Positions 13,563-24,737 of a DNA stretch of 64,000 nt are shown here, in pieces. The DNA is from Lactarius indigo. Taxonomy: Eukaryota > Basidiomycota > Agaricomycetes > Russulales > Russulaceae. The notes beneath the pieces were generated by a model. It saw nothing but the letters and a program-made list of their open reading frames with translations. It searched no databases and had not been told where the DNA came from. The DNA lies in assembly GCA_025766275.1 (NCBI GenBank), contig JAFKAC010000006.1, forward strand, positions 868,001 through 932,000, in the 5' to 3' direction. The stretch's first letter is position 1, and each line of letters starts with the position of its first letter. The position numbers were made by a program, and so were the translations under genes.

Positions 13563-14379
13563 TGCCGAATCTCTATCCCTGCAATATTGACTTTTTCCTC
13601 TTGTCTCGACTATCTATTCGCACTCGGCTTCAGTTGTCTCGTATCTATCTTCTTTCTGTTCCTTATTTTGTGTCTAGCGTGTATTCACGTTTGTAACCGT
13701 GTACCATATGTCCTTAGAGATTGAGGTGCTATATCCGGCTGTTAGGTTTTTCATGGTTGGGAGGGGCTATAACGGACTTTTAGTGACATGTTCCGTTGTC
13801 TTGTCCGCGCATTCATGTGTCGTCAGAGGTCCCATACTTGTCTTAGTAGTTAGTATCTCTTTGAGTTCACCCGCGTGATAAATCGAGTCGTTGGGATATT
13901 ACATTACGCTCACTCGTAAAGGGCGGGGAGAAGGGCGCTGCGCCGCTGCCTTGAATTGATGTGTACAGCGGTGATGGCCTTGTACTGTATTAGCCAAAAA
14001 GCCGCATGCCTGTTTCTCGGACCATCATTACATCATTACGTGTAATGTCAGATTATCAGTGGGATGGTGCGCTGGATGGATACAGCTCCCGAAGGTCATT
14101 AGGACATCGAACGTCATATAATCCCTTTATCGGGACGTCTCCCTTCAGTAGCAGGCTCAGTCTGGGAGCACGCCAAAAGAGGGTATTTTGGATTATTGGA
14201 ATTAGGGTGCAAAAGGCTGGATGGTTGCGATGGGCGCAAATATGGGGACATGCGGGGATTGTGTCCAAATCGGGGAAGAGTTCCGCTTGTTCTCACGAAT
14301 TTTCCCCGCAAAGACGACAGCATCTTGCCTTCACTTCGGATTGAATCCACTGTTTTCGAATTGTATTCGAAACTTGTGG
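13563..14379. other. intergenic between the cyclin and BZW genes
   Basis: Holds the 3' end of the cyclin transcript and the promoter of the W2-domain gene. No further gene, repeat or RNA was recognised. Confidence 0.45.
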
Positions 14380-16064
14380 ATGTCTCAGCAACAATCCGCT
14401 GCCAAGCCTTCGCTCCAGGGCGTAAGAATCAAAGCTAGAAAAGGCGCGGTCAAAGCGCAGGCGAGACACGAGCCTACAGGTACACTACGGCGCTCTTTTT
14501 CCCCTACTCTACCCAGATCTTTCCCCATCGGCCTGATCATCCTGTGTCTCTAGTATTCAGAGATCAGGTGTACAAGCACCTAGAAGCTATCCCCAACGGC
14601 GACTACGACACAGTTACAAACAAGCTCATCCAGGCTGGTTCCACCCTAGAGTTCCTCAAATATTCCGATGCCCTCTTCGACATCCTTTTTGTCGGGGGCC
14701 TTCTCCAGCCTGGCGGCTCGTACCTTGACGCAGACGGTCCCACGTCTCCCTTTTCACTCTTTCAGATCGCGGTACCTGCTCAAACCGAAGACACGAAGAA
14801 GTTTGTCGAGGTCCTCAACAAGCTAATCAGGAGGTAAGATCTAACAATTTTGCCTCGTTTGAATCGCTGGGCTGACCTGAACCCTATCAGATACAAGTAC
14901 CTCCAAAAGCCCCTCGAGGAGAACTCGCTCCCGACCCTCTTGCAATACGTCAACAAGTGGCAACCAGAGCAGAGGGAAAGATTTGCCACGACAATCGGAC
15001 TCATCCTCGCGCAGGGCCTTGCAAGTGCTGCATGCCTGCAGAGTCTGACGAAGGACCATCTCGTCAAAAATGGTACCTCTCTTTTTATACCCTTTCTCTT
15101 ATTCACCATTTTTTGAAACTTTCTTCAATGAAGACCTCTCGGTAAACGTCCTGACAGGTGATTCTGCGGGCTTACCTCGCCGAGACATCGATGGACCATC
15201 TCGCTAGCGCGCTCAAGAAGGGCGGGATCAAGGACCTACTCGTCTTCTTCCCTCCCAACAAGCGCACGAATTCTGTACTGGATGCACACTTCCGCGACGC
15301 CGGCCTCTCGCAAGTCGTGGATTGGTGGACTCGGAAGCAGAACGCGGTGATCAAGGAAGATATTGCCAAGGCTATCAAGGAGTCTCTCGAACACGAGGAC
15401 CAGCCTTCGGACGTGCGTTTTTTTTTTTTTTTCGTCTTTCTCTTTTTGTGCTGAAGCAGAAAGTTAGACCGTGGCGGCAGTGCGAGCCGTTGTCGAGGAG
15501 CGGCCCCTCCCCGAATCCGAGGTTGTCATGAGCCTCTGGCAAGGACTTATGGGACAGGTCGACTGGAGCGCGGCTCGCCCGGACCAGATTGAAGGCCTTG
15601 CCCTCCGCGAAGTCTCGGTGCGCGCCAGACCGTCCTATTTCTTCATCTTTCGAGGGGCTAATCGTGACTAGCGTTTCGCGCCTATCATCGAGCCATTTTG
15701 CACGGGCCCTAAGACAGAAGTCGCCCTCATCAACACCGTGCAGTCACACTGCTACGAGGACACACGTATTAGGAAAGCGTTCCCGCAGATACTAAAGGTT
15801 CGTCACAGTTGATTGGTCCCAGATGAAATGAAATAAAACATTGTGCTCGCAGGTCTTGTACAACAAAGGATTGCGTGTCTGATCAGGCGATCATTTATTG
15901 GCACCAGAAAGGCTCGAAGCCCCAAGGTCGCCAGCACTTCCTCACGGCCACAGAGAGCCTGGTGAAGGTACTGTCCTTTTTGTTGTTGACTATCGTTTTT
16001 TTCTCCTTTCTGACTCGCGCCCGACTAGTTCTTACAGGAGCAGGAGGAGAGTGAGGAAGAATAG
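14380..16064 (+). CDS. eIF5-mimic protein (BZW1/BZW2-like, W2 domain)
   Basis: These cytosolic proteins resemble the C-terminal half of eIF5 and compete with it for eIF2, tuning start-codon choice. The N terminus (PSLQGVRIKARKGAVKAQAR) and RRYKYLQKPLEE match the family. The W2 domain follows, with VMSLWQGLMGQVDWSAA and CYEDTRIRKAFPQILKVLYN, and the acidic tail EQEESEEE ends at TAG 16062-16064. Clear introns are 14480-14553, 14834-14890, about 15073-15134 and 15413-15467 (with a long T run), plus further short ones. Two conserved joins each need one G removed: ACAGGTG at 15157-15158 (LSVNVLT to VILRAYL) and AAAGGAT at 15868-15869 (VLYNK to CVSDQAIIYW). It converges on the transcription factor. 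Confidence 0.85.
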
Positions 16065-16696
16065 AGGGATGTAGAGTGTGTAATTTTACGTTTCGTCGTG
16101 TCGCCGTTGCAGTTGCAGATTGGGCCCAGGGGTTCAGACTTAAATGTGACAGGAGCTTTTTCTGGATGTATTCGCTATTCGCCAATGTGACGCGATGGGC
16201 CAACAATGAGCCGAGTCGAAGGCAAAGGTTATTCTTATTTTACTTCTATTGTCATCGTTGCGGCTGGCGCATCAAAGAAAGTGACTCCCAAGAAATCTTG
16301 GATACTCTCCGGCCCAACAATTATGTGGCGCATCAATCAACAAAGTGTATTTTTGGGGTGAAAAAGAAAAAGAAGGAAATTCTTAGGTTAGATTAACCTA
16401 TTGGAAAGTGTATAAAGAAATGGACGACCCTACAAGCGGCATAGAAATACAATCCATTTTTTTTTTCTCTTTAACAATAAGGGGGGAAGGAAACCAACGG
16501 CAAATGACAAGCCAAGATCAGGCGAGGACAGGCAAACAAGACAACACATCTGAGTGAAGAGAGAAGGAAAAGAGGACAGAGAAAGGAGCTGTTATTTTCT
16601 GGTTCGGGTTCTCGACCGCCATCAGAGTAGGCCATTGGTGTCGCCGACCGGGGCGCCAACATTTCATTCTGTGAAAGTCGAGAGTCGCCATTGGCT
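16065..16696. other. convergent 3' intergenic region
   Basis: Lies between the stops of the W2-domain gene (+) and the Zn2Cys6 factor (-). It is A/T-rich with several poly-A and poly-T runs (for example around 16458-16470), consistent with two 3' UTRs. No gene was recognised. Confidence 0.45.
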
Positions 16697-19600
16697 TCAC
16701 CACGCCTCTGGCATGGGTGCGAACTCGCCCGGCCATCCGGTTCCACGGCTGAGATTCATGAAGATTCCATCCGAGCCGTTGACGGGCAGGCCGAGGTCCG
16801 TCAGGCTCTGCTCTTGCAGCCAGACGGGGATGTCCGCAGGGTGCAGTGCGGGCGGGGCGGGGGCGCCCTGCGGGAAATGGAGCCCGAGCTCCTCCATCGT
16901 GATAGGCTGCGGCGGCTGTTGCGGAGGCACCAATGGCTGCGGCGGAGCGTGCGGGTCAGCGAAGGGCTGGCCCTGAGGCTGTCCGCCGAGCACCATCGCA
17001 TCGCCAGGACCTCCTGGGTGCGCGAGGCCTACCTTGCGTCGGAGGTTGGCGAGCATGACGCGCAGCGTTAGAGCGTATCTGTTTGTTGGGGGGGGAGGGG
17101 GGGGGGATTCATGAATTGAAAAGGAGGGGAAGTGAGCGAAAAATTACGTGCCGTTCTGCAGCGACATCGGAGAGCAGCTGGGCGAGCTGCTCGACTTGAC
17201 TGGTGATGGAACCAAGATCGAGCTCGCCAGGGAAGAGATTCGCCATCTTCAACAGGAACAATCCCGAGAATGCGGCGGTGACGAGGCTGTCGTGCACCGC
17301 GTAGCGGAGAGCGGCACGGTAATCCTGCGAGCAGAGGAAGATGGACAAACAGTTAGAGGCGGCATCCTTGGCCTGGAATGCGAGTTCACGCTGCTCAAAT
17401 GGCATTTTGTCCCAGGAGACGCCACGAAGAGCGACGCAGACAAGCCAGAGTTTCGCATAGTGGAGTTCGCCAGCAAGAATCTTGACGAGCAGAGAATCTT
17501 CATCCATGGTTTGTCCTAAAAAAGTTCACAAGCGTTAACGAGGTAGACGGAGGAGTGACGATGACATACGGTGCAACTCGTCGCAGTCGCGCCACCACTT
17601 GTCGAGGGCCTCACTTGCCCGACGAATGAACGCTAGAGTGTTGTGGTTGACTTGTCCGTTCATGGACGTCAATGTCTCGTAAATTTGTGCTTGGAAAAAC
17701 GAATTCAGCTCAATGATTCGATGGGTGTAGGCGAAGCCTTACTTTTCTGAGCGACAAGTTCGACCAGAGAGATAAGTCGGACGTCGGTCCCAGACGACAT
17801 TGGGTGGCTGAGCAGGACGCGGCAATGCCGTATGGAGCTCTCGTCCCTCAGTACAATAGGCCTTCCTGTACCGAGGCTCATCCTATGCGCAGAATGGTCA
17901 TCAGTCCAGTTTGGTAGATGGAAGGAAGTAACAAGACTCACTGGTGATCAAACCAGTAAAGGCACAACCAGATGCGCGAGGAGACGACAAGGTCGCGCTC
18001 CTCTTCCTCACTACGTTTCTTTCCATTACTATCTGCAAGCTTTTCGAGCGCACGATGCAGGCCTAGATCAAGGGCCATGCGCATTGCGTGACCGCTTGGC
18101 AGCCAGCCGTTCGTGCTCCACGCAGCGAGGAGTAACATCCCTATGTACGTCGAGACTTTGATCCAACAGGTCCCGCACCGGGGTTACTGGGAGCTTACCT
18201 TGCACGGCCTCCTTGCGCACGACAGGTCCGAAAAGTGACGAGCGGGCTATGCCCTGTGCTTCCTCTAGCGCCTTGTAAAACGATGGGGCGGGCGGGTTGT
18301 TGCCGCTCTTGATTTTCCCAGCGACGGCCAGGATGGCATCAAAAGTCCAGGGGGAGCGCTCCATCAACCCCTCATATGTGTCGTAGGAGACATCAAAGAT
18401 GGGGATGAAGAGATGACAGCCCGAAAAGAAACTAGGCGGTATTATAGGCAAGTTCGAACAGAGGGGAATGGGCCGACAAACATATGAAATAGCTCCTTGG
18501 CTTCAACATCAGAAACCAGTCCCTGTGTACATTTTAAGTTCGCGTGAGAAAACCGTGTCAGTTTGAGAGCAACTTGCCTTTTCTACGACATGAGGGAAGG
18601 CATTGCGAGGAATCGGCTCAGTCCTCTTACGTTTTTTGACCCTATAATACGGTCAAAAAAAAATAGCCTTCATCTCAACGTGCAATGAACCGAACCGAGA
18701 TGCGGAGAAGGAAGGGGCGGCTGCCGCTTCAGCAGCCGCATTCGCGAGACCTTGCAGAGCTTCAATCGGAGCATTAATGGTAGATCTCGGAAGGGTTTCT
18801 TCAGATTCATCTTCGGAAGAGGCGGCGGTGCTGGGAACTATTCCATACGTGGCGTACTTGTGGGGCTAATGTCTCCGTGAGCGCAAGTCGAAATGATGAA
18901 CATTGACCAACCGGTGGAGCAAATCCTGGCAAGGGGGGGAACGTGCGCTGCCCCGGGGGGCGCTGATCCTGCATAAGGGCTGGATCATACTGGGGATCGA
19001 GCCCAGTTCGAGTTCCGGAAACATTCGTGACGTATCCGGGACCGGGACCTTCCCGGAGCGTCTGAGGATAAATGGGAGGAGGACCCGGGGGCATGACCCC
19101 GGGAGCGCCGGGTTGGGTGACGGCAGCAAGGATGCGATCCAAAGAAGTCTGAAGGCCAATCATCTGACTTTGCATGACCTTGTGGAGGAAGATTGCAATT
19201 GAACGAGGAGCATGCGGACGAAGAGGCTAACGCTTACAACATACTGGCCTTCAAGGCGAGACAGACGTCTAAGAAGGAGAGTGTGAGAAAGGGGCAGGTG
19301 GCAATACGATAGGGGAGGACTCACTCAACGCTGGCGGTGGAAAGAAGCTGGCCGTTCTTCTTCTCAGGTTTCTCGAATATGCAAGGCTGACCGCTAAGTT
19401 GACAGCGACGACAAGGAGCCTGTATGTTGTTATCCCGGGCCGGGGCGGTAGTGACGGGCCAGCGGGCGCGGTGAGCGGGACGGGGGACGGCGCGGACTGA
19501 TAAGTTACTGACCTCTCCTTCACATCTATTCTTTCCTTTACGACAGGCAGTACAAGCACGGGCACCGCGCTTTGGGATGTGACCGGGAGTTGCGCCCGAG

Positions 19601-19713
19601 GCTGTCGATGACTCGTCCATGAGAGGCGGGGATTGTTGATAGGTGTGTGCTCTTCGTCGTTTGGATGGAATTACTGGACTAGCAAGGGTAGAGTTTGTAG
19701 GAGACAATGACAT
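16697..19713 (-). CDS. Zn2Cys6 fungal transcription factor with MHR domain
   Basis: The N terminus carries a nuclear-type basic stretch (PSKRRR) and one Zn2Cys6 binuclear cluster, C-x2-C-x6-C-x5-C-x2-C-x6-C (RACTACRKGKNRCEGE, then APCRRCQLSGQPC), split by one intron. A coiled-coil dimerisation helix follows (RLSRLEGQYV...LQTSLDRIL). The fungal-specific regulatory region has LFIPIFDVSYDTYEG, SPWTFDAILAVAGKI, MLLLAAWSTNGWLPSGHAMR and RIWLCLYWFDHQ. The C terminus is Pro/Gln-rich, probably an activation region. About ten introns are needed; two appear to be GC-AG (18523-18577 and 17079-17151). It reads away from the thaumatin-like gene, so the 440 bp between their ATGs is a shared divergent promoter region. 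Target genes cannot be told from sequence. Confidence 0.88.
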
Positions 19714-20153
19714 GGAAGAAGGGGGGAAGTACCCTTGAGAAAGGGTCGACGATGTGTGTGTCTCCCGCGTTGTTGCTTTGGAGGGACTTGACGGTTACTC
19801 GCTCACTCGTTCGCCCACTCGCTCTCTCTTACTCACCACCAAAACATCGGATCCCCGGCCCTCGTTTCGGCCCGATCGCTCGCCGTCCGCCGATTCCTTC
19901 CGCTCTCCGTTCCCACGTTGCCACGTCCTCACGTGTATCATCTCTTCTTGCATCTCTTCTCACTTCTCAACGCGTGTCACGGATTATAGCACTCACATGG
20001 CACCTGACTTTATTTCGAGACGAGACATCCCAGAGGATATAACTTCAAGCGAAATATGTCTCATCGGTGAATAATCCGTAAAGCGAAGCTTCGAGGAATA
20101 CTTTAAAGGCTGGCCTATGTCCTGGGGATCTTCACTATTGCTTGCTTCCAATC
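19714..20153. promoter_or_regulatory. divergent promoter region between the Zn2Cys6 factor and thaumatin-like gene 1
   Basis: No gene fits here. The right part (about 19965-20153) reappears, with changes, before the third thaumatin-like copy at about 22995-23221. It includes the shared stretches cgcgtgtcacgga, taaagcgaagct and ggcctatgtcctggggatct, so it travelled with the gene as a promoter. Confidence 0.5.
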
Positions 20154-21361
20154 ATGCGAGTTTACATTCCTCTCCTACTTTCTGCTAGCTCCTTGTTCAC
20201 TACGGCTATGGCTCGCACCTTCACCGTATACAACGCGTGCCCATTTACAATTTGGTGTGTCTCTAGTTTTACGTCCAAACTGCGTCGTTTTTACCCGCGT
20301 TCTCCAGGCCCGCTGTAGGTATCAGCTTTGGAAGTAATTCCTGAAACTAACCAACGAACCAGCTTTTCACGGACCTAAATGTTGGCTCAGCGACTCCCAA
20401 TCAAGCAACTGGGTGCGTAGTCTCGTCCATCGTCAGCACTACCACGGCTGAATATGTAACAGCTGGACTGCCCCTGCCTTCACCGCCGTTTCGTTCTCCG
20501 TACCCAACAACTGGAAGGCTGGACGTATCTGGGTATCTAATGCAATCCCAGCTGCTGTTGATTGTGTACTGACCGCATCTTATCCAAAGGGCCGACGTAA
20601 TTGTGATTTTAGCACTAATCCTGGCCCAAATTCTTGTCTTGACGGAGGTTGCAACGGTGGACTACTCTGCGATGCACATACTGGGACAGTGAGCCAATTA
20701 CAAGCGGTCCTTTAACTCTTCGCAAGCTAACATCCTTCAGGGTGTTCCTCCGGCTACTGTTGCCGAATTCACATTGAGCACCGATCCTGGTGTACCTGAT
20801 TATTACGATAGTCCGTGGTCAATGGCGTATATTCCTTCTGACTTTTTTTAATATCTGGGTTCGCAGTTTCGCTTGTGGATGGCTACAATCTGCCTATGCG
20901 CATCAACAACAACAAAGGCTGTGGCGTTCCGCTGTGCGGTGTTGACCTCGGCCCGAACTGTCAGTCTTCCGATAAAACATCTCGTGACTTCCGCTCAAAC
21001 CTTACTGACTCTTCTGAAGGCCCCGCGCAACTCAAAGGGCCATATGACTCGACCGGATTCCCTGTGGGGTGCAAGAGTGCCTGCGTGGCAGGCCTCGCGC
21101 CCGACCCGAACAACTCTCCAAACTGTTGCACAGGAAGTCACAACACTGCCGCAACCTGTCCTCCTTCAGGTGTTCAATTTTATTCTTACTTCAGTGAGTT
21201 TCTTCCGGTTCTCTCACGCACTTTATTGACAATGGCTTGGCATATCAGAATCAAATTGCCCGAATACATACGTGTATGCTTATGATGAGTCGAGCGGCGA
21301 TGCACTTTTCTCGTGCCCTTCGTCAAACCAGGCGGATTACACCATTACGTTCTGCCCCTAA
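20154..21361 (+). CDS. thaumatin-like secreted protein, intact copy
   Basis: Thaumatin-like proteins are secreted, disulfide-rich beta-folds; fungal ones are often linked to beta-glucan binding or hydrolysis. The start at 20154 gives a signal peptide (MRVYIPLLLSASSLFTTAMA) followed by RTFTVYNACPFTIW. Seven or so introns are removed to give LFTDLNVGSATPNQATGW, NNWKAGRIW, NCDFSTNPGPNSCLDGGC, NGGLLCD, VSLVDGYNLPMRI, CGVPLCGVDLGPNCPAQL and KGPYDSTGFPVGCKSAC. The C terminus is SNCPNTYVYAYDESSG and YTITFCP, then TAA at 21359-21361. The intron at GPN/C is easily missed because it is open in frame (GTCAGT donor near 20960). All signature cysteines and the thaumatin REDDD-like acidic cleft neighbourhood are present. 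Confidence 0.9.
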
Positions 21362-21798
21362 CGAAACTACTTATCATAGCTCAGATTTCAGCCCATTCAT
21401 TTTTCTATATTGGCCGAAAAAATCGCAGTGCTTTTTCACACGGTGTTGGTAACGCACGATCCTGGAGAGAACGTAACGTGACTTACAGTGGAGCGTGGCA
21501 CCCGAAGATCGGACACCCTAAAACGCAAACATTTGGCTGAGGCATCATGGATCATGACGCATATGCAAGTGCGTGCATTCGTGTGGGAAATTTTCCACTG
21601 CTGTAGACAAGAACCCCAGCGAAAAAGTCAGTTGGCCGATGCAGAACCGTAAAATCTAGTGGATTTCAGTTGAGCTTGTTTAAAGTTATGACAGTGCACA
21701 CACGTTTTTGGGAGGTTTTATAGTTCTGATAAGAGGTTACTCCGCAGAGTTTCCTACGGCCATATGATTGGAAAGTCCGCAGCTTCGCATTCTTACAG

Positions 21799-22862
21799 GC
21801 CCGCTGTAGGTATCTGCTCGGGAATAGAGTGATTTCCCGGGGTTCACTACGAACCAGCTTTTCACAGACCTGAGTGTTAGCACAGCGGCTCCTAGTCAAG
21901 TAACTGGGTATATTTACAACTCATGTTTCTTCGATAGTTGGCTCTACCCCAGCTAACTCAGTGACAGTTGGACTACCCCCGCCTCTTACTCCTTTTCATA
22001 CTTCGTGTTTGACAACTGGAAGGCTGGCCGCATCTGGGTATATACCCCTGCCTCAGTTGCTGTTGATTGGTTATTGACAGCATTGCTATCCAAAGGGCCG
22101 ACATAAGTGCGATTTCCGCACGAATCCTGGCCCAATACTTGTCTTGATGGATGTTGCAATGGTGGACTGTTCTGCGATCACCATGCTGGGACAGTGAGCC
22201 AATTAAAGTAATCCACTGACTCCTCTTTACAAGCTCACGTCTTTCAGGGTGTTTCTCTAGCTACCGTTTCCGCCATCACATTGAGCACTGACACCAATGT
22301 ACCTGATTACTAAGATAGCCTGTGGTCGACGGTATACATTCCTCCAGTCTTTTCTGATGTCTACATTTGCAGTTTCGCTAGTAGATGACTTCAACTTGCC
22401 TATGCGCATCGACAATAGCGCGGGCTGCGGCCTTCCGCTGTGTGGTGTTGACCTTTGCCCGAACCGTCAGTCTTTCGATAAAATCTCTCCGGATCATAAC
22501 TTTTCGCTCAACCTTACTACTGACTCTTTGAAGGCCCCGCGCCACTTAAAGGAACATACGACTCGACCGGATTCCCTGTGGGGTGCAAGAGTGTCTGCGC
22601 GGCAAGCCTCGCACCCGACCCGAACAATTCCCCAAATTGCTGCAGGAAGTTACAACACCGCTGGAACTTGTCCGTCCTCGGGCGTTCAGTATTATTCTTA
22701 TTTCAGTGAGCTTCTTCCAGTTCCCCCACGTAGCATTTTAACGATGACCTGGCAAATCAGAATCGGTATGCTCGAATACATACATATACTTAGAATGGCA
22801 CGTCGTTTTTTTCGTGCCACTCGTTGAACCAAGCGAATTACACCATTACGTTTTGCCCCTGA
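21799..22862 (+). pseudogene. thaumatin-like pseudogene (copy 2)
   Basis: Exon-by-exon homology to copy 1 runs from LFTDLSVSTAAPSQVTG to a decayed C terminus, with introns in the same places. The signal-peptide exon is absent: sequence before the acceptor at 21796-21798 is unrelated. One base is missing in the PGPN-CLDG exon (about 22135) and two in the SPNCC exon (about 22645). The GPNC cysteine has become Arg, and the last exon is truncated. It is therefore non-functional. It is more diverged from copy 1 than copy 3 is, so it is the older duplicate. Confidence 0.8.
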
Positions 22863-22994
22863 AAAATTTACTTCAAGGCGATGTCTTGGATGATGTATCA
22901 TGGATCCATTTTGGTATTGGCTGAAAATCAGCTCGCAGTGCTTTTTCACACCATGGTATCGGTAACGCACGGTCTTGGAGAGATCCACTTACAA

Positions 22995-23513
22995 GAAGCG
23001 CATCACCTCTTCTCAACCTGAACGCGTGTCACGGAATTCAGCACTCACATGGCGCCCGACTTAAGAATTTTCTACGAGACGATCCAGATGATCCAGACGA
23101 TCCAGACGATCTACTTTCAAGTGATATGTGTCTTATCGGCAAATAATCTGTAAAGCGAAGCTACGAGGAAGGCCTTAAAGGCTGGCCTATGTCCTGGGGA
23201 TCTTCGCTATTGTTTCCAATCATGAGAGTTTACGTCCCTCTCTTACTTTCTGCTAGCTCCTTGTTCACTACGGCTATGGCTCGCACCTTCACCGTATACA
23301 ACGCGTGCCCATTTACAATTTGGTGTGTCTCTAGTTTTACGTCCAAACTGCGTCGTTTTTACCCGCGTTCTCCAGGCCCGCTGTAGGTATCAGCTTTGGA
23401 AGTAATTCCTGAAACTAACCTATGAACCAGCTTTTCACGGACCTAAATGTTGATTCAGCGACTCCCAATCAAGCAACTGGGTGCGTAGTCTCGTTCATCG
23501 TCAGCACTACCAC
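22995..23513 (+). pseudogene. truncated thaumatin-like copy 3 with duplicated promoter
   Basis: From the ATG at 23222 the first exons and introns are almost identical to copy 1 (signal peptide, ARTFTVYNACPFTIW, LFTDLNVDSATPNQATG). The homology includes about 220 bp of upstream DNA. It stops abruptly at 23513, inside the intron that follows the third exon. Beyond that the sequence is unrelated, so two thirds of the protein is missing. If transcribed it would give at most a short secreted fragment. The near identity indicates a much later duplication than copy 2. Confidence 0.8.
23078..23111 (+). repeat. 9-nt tandem repeat in the copy-3 upstream region
   Basis: Almost four copies of a 9-mer of the form gacgatcca (one copy has gatgatcca). 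The matching place upstream of copy 1 (about 20025-20040) has no such array, so it expanded after duplication. Confidence 0.75.
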
Positions 23514-24737
23514 TAGTGGTCCAGGGGCCGTGTCACGTCGTCAACCCATGTGCATGACGAGGGTATGCGTACCACCAGGACCTCGACGTATGGCCTCCAA
23601 GGAGAGTGTCGGTGTGTGGTGTGCAGCTCGCGTATCTAAACACCAGGGGTACGTCCCGATGTCCATTGCTTGCTAGCCTGAGCTCACCGGACCTCCCCTG
23701 TTCTTGCATCTGCAGACAGCCCTGGGTCATTGCCCACGCGGTTACAACTCCCAAGCTCGCGCACCCTGCTTTCACTTCACCCACCGCTATCGTACGCACA
23801 TCTGACCATGCCTCCATCTCTTACAATATACTTTACAACCACGCGGACATTCCTGATAATAATAAAAAAACCACGCGGACATTTGTGGATTGGATGGTAC
23901 ACACCCTGTATCGGTGGTGATGTTCGCGCAGCCCACACCGACAAGTAAGCTCACTGCTTGTCCTGCATTTGCCGAAGCTGATTGTCATTGTCAAGCCGAT
24001 TTCTTCACCCCCGCCCGAGCTTCTAATCATCAGCAAAAGCGGTTGCCAGCACAAGGTGGAGACCTGGGCGGCGCTGACGAACCTCGACGTGCTCTACGTG
24101 GTGCACACAACGCTCAGGACCCGTGTGACCCCCAGGGGTGGGGTGCGCTATCGACGAGGGTTCCCGCGCAGTGTCGCATCACCAAAGAGTTCACACACGC
24201 ATGGAGGGCGGTTGGGAGGGGTGGACTGGCTTGGCTTCAAAACGCATCTGGTCGGCGTTGAGATCTACTTCAACCCCTCATCTGTTCGTCTCTCCATTCT
24301 TTTCATGGTGCTCTTGTTTACTGTCTCGAACCCCTTGTTCTGCATTGGCAGGAACCTGATCATGTACGGTGATGACTTGCAGACCCACAGCACAACTAGT
24401 GCGGCAGAGATGGAGAAATGGGCCGACAGCGACCACAGCAACTGAGTGATCGCAACGACGACAACTGCTACAGCGACAACGACAGCCGCAGTAACGACCA
24501 TGGTCACACAACAGTAATGACTATGGCAACAGCAACAACGACGGTAGGAGGCGACGAGAATTGAGATCGCAACAAGGTGACTACGACGGCGACGGGGTGA
24601 CCACGGTGACGGCGAGGAGGCGAGGAGGCGCCATGATGACCTCAAGAAACGATGGCCGCGGCGAAGCATGATATCGAGTTCATGTGTACATAGAACTGAT
24701 AATTCAATAGTGGTACTACAAAGACGCGGCTAGCCGG
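23514..24737. other. unrecognised segment between thaumatin copy 3 and the retroelement nest
   Basis: Open frames such as + 23969-24445 show no domain I recognise. From about 24450 to 24660 the DNA is low-complexity, dominated by CAACGAC/CGACGA-type trinucleotide runs. The left border is the abrupt end of the thaumatin homology and the right border is the retroelement LTR. Confidence 0.4.

Noticed and set aside
20960..21019. Apparent insertion QSSDKTSRDF... in the thaumatin-like protein
   Set aside because: It is an in-frame intron (GTCAGT ... GAAG); removing it gives the normal GPNCPAQLKGP.
24450..24660. Possible coding gene on the minus strand in the CAACGAC-rich stretch
   Set aside because: The open frame is produced by the trinucleotide composition and has no domain.
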